Shown one piece after another: positions 62,870-64,000 of a stretch of DNA of 64,000 nt. The notes below the pieces were generated by a model, which was not told the DNA's origin, did no database searches, and saw only the letters and a list, made by a program, of their open reading frames with translations. Numbering within the stretch: position 1 is the stretch's first letter; each line of letters starts with the position of its first letter. The position numbers and the translations under genes were made by a program. Origin of the DNA: Williamsia serinedens. Its GTDB lineage: Bacteria; Actinomycetota; Actinomycetes; Mycobacteriales; Mycobacteriaceae. Where the stretch lies: positions 23,041 to 87,040 of the forward strand of contig NZ_JAMTCG010000009.1 of assembly GCF_024171725.1 (NCBI RefSeq), in the 5' to 3' direction.

Positions 62870-64000
62870 CAGTGCGCGCGACATGACGACGCGCTGGATC
62901 TGGTTGGTGCCCTCGTAGATCTGGGTGATCTTGGCGTCGCGCATCATCCGCTCGACGGGGAAGTCGCGGGTGTAGCCCGCCCCACCGAACAGCTGGACCG
63001 CGTCGGTGGTGACCTTCATCGCGACGTCGGAGGCGAAACACTTCGACGCCGAGGAGATGAACCCGAGGTTGCCCTCCCCGCGCTCGGCACGCGCCGCCGA
63101 GCTGTACACCATCAGCCGCGCGGCCTCGATCTGCATGGCCATGTCGGCGATCATGAACTCCACGCCCTGGAACTGGCTGATCGACTTGCCGAACTGCTTG
63201 CGGTCCTTGACGTAGGCGATCGTCTTGTCCAGCGCACCCTGCGCGATACCGACCGCCTGCGCACCGATCGTGGGCCGCGTGTGGTCGAGGGTCTGCAGCG
63301 CGGTCTTGAAGCCGGTGCCCTCCTCGCCGATGATCCGGTCGCCCGGGATCTCACAGTTCTCGAAGTGCAGCTCCGCCGTCGGCGAGCCCTTGATGCCGAG
63401 CTTGCGCTCGAGGTTGCCCACCGAGAAGCCCGGGTCGTCCTTGTGCACCATGAACGCCGAGATGCCGTTGGCACCCTTCTCCGGGTCGGTGACGGCCATG
63501 ACGGTGTACCAGGTCGACTTCCCGCCGTTGGTGATCCACGCCTTGCCGCCGTTGAGGACCCAGCCCTCGGAGGTCTTCTTCGCGCGGGTGCGCATCGACG
63601 CGGCGTCTGAACCGGCCTCGCGCTCGGACAGGCCGTAGGACGCCAACGCGCCGTCGGCGATCTCCGGCAGGACCTTCTTCTTCAGGTCGGCGTCGCCGGC
63701 CAGGATCAGACCCATCGTGCCGAGCTTGTTCACCGCCGGTATCAACGACGCCGACGCGTCGACGCGGGCGACCTCCTCGATCACGATGCACGCCGCGACC
63801 GAGTCGGCACCCTGACCGCCGAACTCCTCGGGCACGTGGATGGCGTTGAACCCCGACGCGTTGAGCGCGTCGAGCGCCTCCTGCGGGAAGCGCGACTTCT
63901 CGTCGACCTCCGCCGCGTACGGCTCGATCTCCTTCTCCGACAACGCACGGATCGCCTCACGCAGCGCATCGTGCTCCTCGGGGAGAGCGAAGACATCGAA
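62861..64000 (-). CDS. Acyl-CoA dehydrogenase FadE25-like, 5' end outside window
   Basis: About 380 codons; the frame is open to base 64000 (F-D-V-F-A-L-P-E-E-H at the edge), so only a short N-terminal piece is missing. Very close in sequence to M. tuberculosis FadE25 (Rv3274c): S-E-R-E-A-G-S-D, W-I-T-N-G-G-K-S-T-W, D-H-T-R-P-T-I-G and catalytic Y-E-G-T-N-Q-I-Q-R. Predicted short- or branched-chain acyl-CoA oxidation. Completes a block ordered like Rv3264c-Rv3274c. Confidence 0.93.
   Translation of the reverse strand, partial: FDVFALPEEHDALREAIRALSEKEIEPYAAEVDEKSRFPQEALDALNASGFNAIHVPEEFGGQGADSVAACIVIEEVARVDASASLIPAVNKLGTMGLILAGDADLKKKVLPEIADGALASYGLSEREAGSDAASMRTRAKKTSEGWVLNGGKAWITNGGKSTWYTVMAVTDPEKGANGISAFMVHKDDPGFSVGNLERKLGIKGSPTAELHFENCEIPGDRIIGEEGTGFKTALQTLDHTRPTIGAQAVGIAQGALDKTIAYVKDRKQFGKSISQFQGVEFMIADMAMQIEAARLMVYSSAARAERGEGNLGFISSASKCFASDVAMKVTTDAVQLFGGAGYTRDFPVERMMRDAKITQIYEGTNQIQRVVMSRALLR

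Noticed and set aside
1..64000. Prophage, integrase, transposase, toxin-antitoxin or biosynthetic megasynthase genes
   Set aside because: None was recognised. The only mobile-like item is the DUF222/HNH family gene, which lacks transposition features here.

Overview
The window is GC-rich actinobacterial chromosome from a mycolic-acid-containing member of the Mycobacteriales (Corynebacteriales). The evidence is the gene content: a fused Kgd 2-oxoglutarate enzyme, a mycolic acid cyclopropane synthase-type methyltransferase, the LpqY-SugABC trehalose importer, the sigE-rseA-htrA-tatB envelope-stress cluster, and arabinogalactan-linker genes (rmlD, wbbL) beside an LCP ligase. A non-mycobacterial genus such as Gordonia or Williamsia would fit, but nothing here fixes the genus. 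Coding density is very high, no gene-free stretch reaches 300 bases, and many starts and stops overlap as ATGA, GTGA or TGATG.

Layout. 1-2831: lysA (cut by the left edge) and argS, reading left. 3019-8076: secreted DUF3105 and DUF305 proteins, a fused HadA/HadB-type dehydratase, a CmaA-family methyltransferase and a GT1 glycosyltransferase. 8100-12478: tRNA-Arg(CCG) and sbcC/sbcD. 12529-14752: membrane-anchored molybdopterin oxidoreductase and a TetR regulator. 14826-22711: a divergent detoxification locus, with PadR + MFS pump on one side and thiol-dependent hydroquinone reductase + small EcsC-like protein + fused ABC exporter on the other. 22959-26861: kgd. 26924-30895: TetR-controlled Baeyer-Villiger monooxygenase, SDR and esterase. 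30738-34919: an accessory-looking stretch with a DUF222/HNH gene, a 21-bp tandem repeat, a SnoaL-like protein, a frameshifted LysR gene and an unknown membrane protein. 34884-39987: MBL-fold protein, LpqZ-like lipoprotein, CorA, SUFU-domain protein, metallophosphoesterase and ParB-like protein. 40021-48170: sugC-sugB-sugA-lpqY, a stress protein, a CitE-like lyase, an MgtE_N/CBS protein and DUF1003. 48373-55158: lytic transglycosylase, mrp, tatB, htrA, rseA, sigE and an O-methyltransferase. 55176-61614: SGNH hydrolase, manB-like nucleotidyltransferase, wbbL, rmlD, LCP protein and a TIGR03089 protein. 61682-64000: two acyl-CoA dehydrogenases, the second cut by the right edge.

Much of the window matches the M. 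tuberculosis order Rv1220c-Rv1250 (methyltransferase, sigE, rseA, htrA, tatB, mrp, DUF1003, MgtE-like, stress protein, lpqY-sugABC, corA, lpqZ, kgd, MFS). It then joins directly to an Rv3264c-Rv3274c-like block (manB, wbbL, rmlD, LCP, TIGR03089, FadE25). These comparisons are from memory of the reference gene order, not from a search.

The genes form a few functional groups. Envelope building comes from WbbL, RmlD, LCP, a ManB-type enzyme, CmaA-like, HadAB-like and a transglycosylase. Envelope stress is handled by SigE, RseA, HtrA and TatB. Trehalose recovery is by LpqY-SugABC. Xenobiotic handling is by PadR/MFS, GHR/ABC and TetR/BVMO. A strong regulatory theme is probable leaderless transcription: over a dozen genes start 6-8 nt after a TANNNT box.
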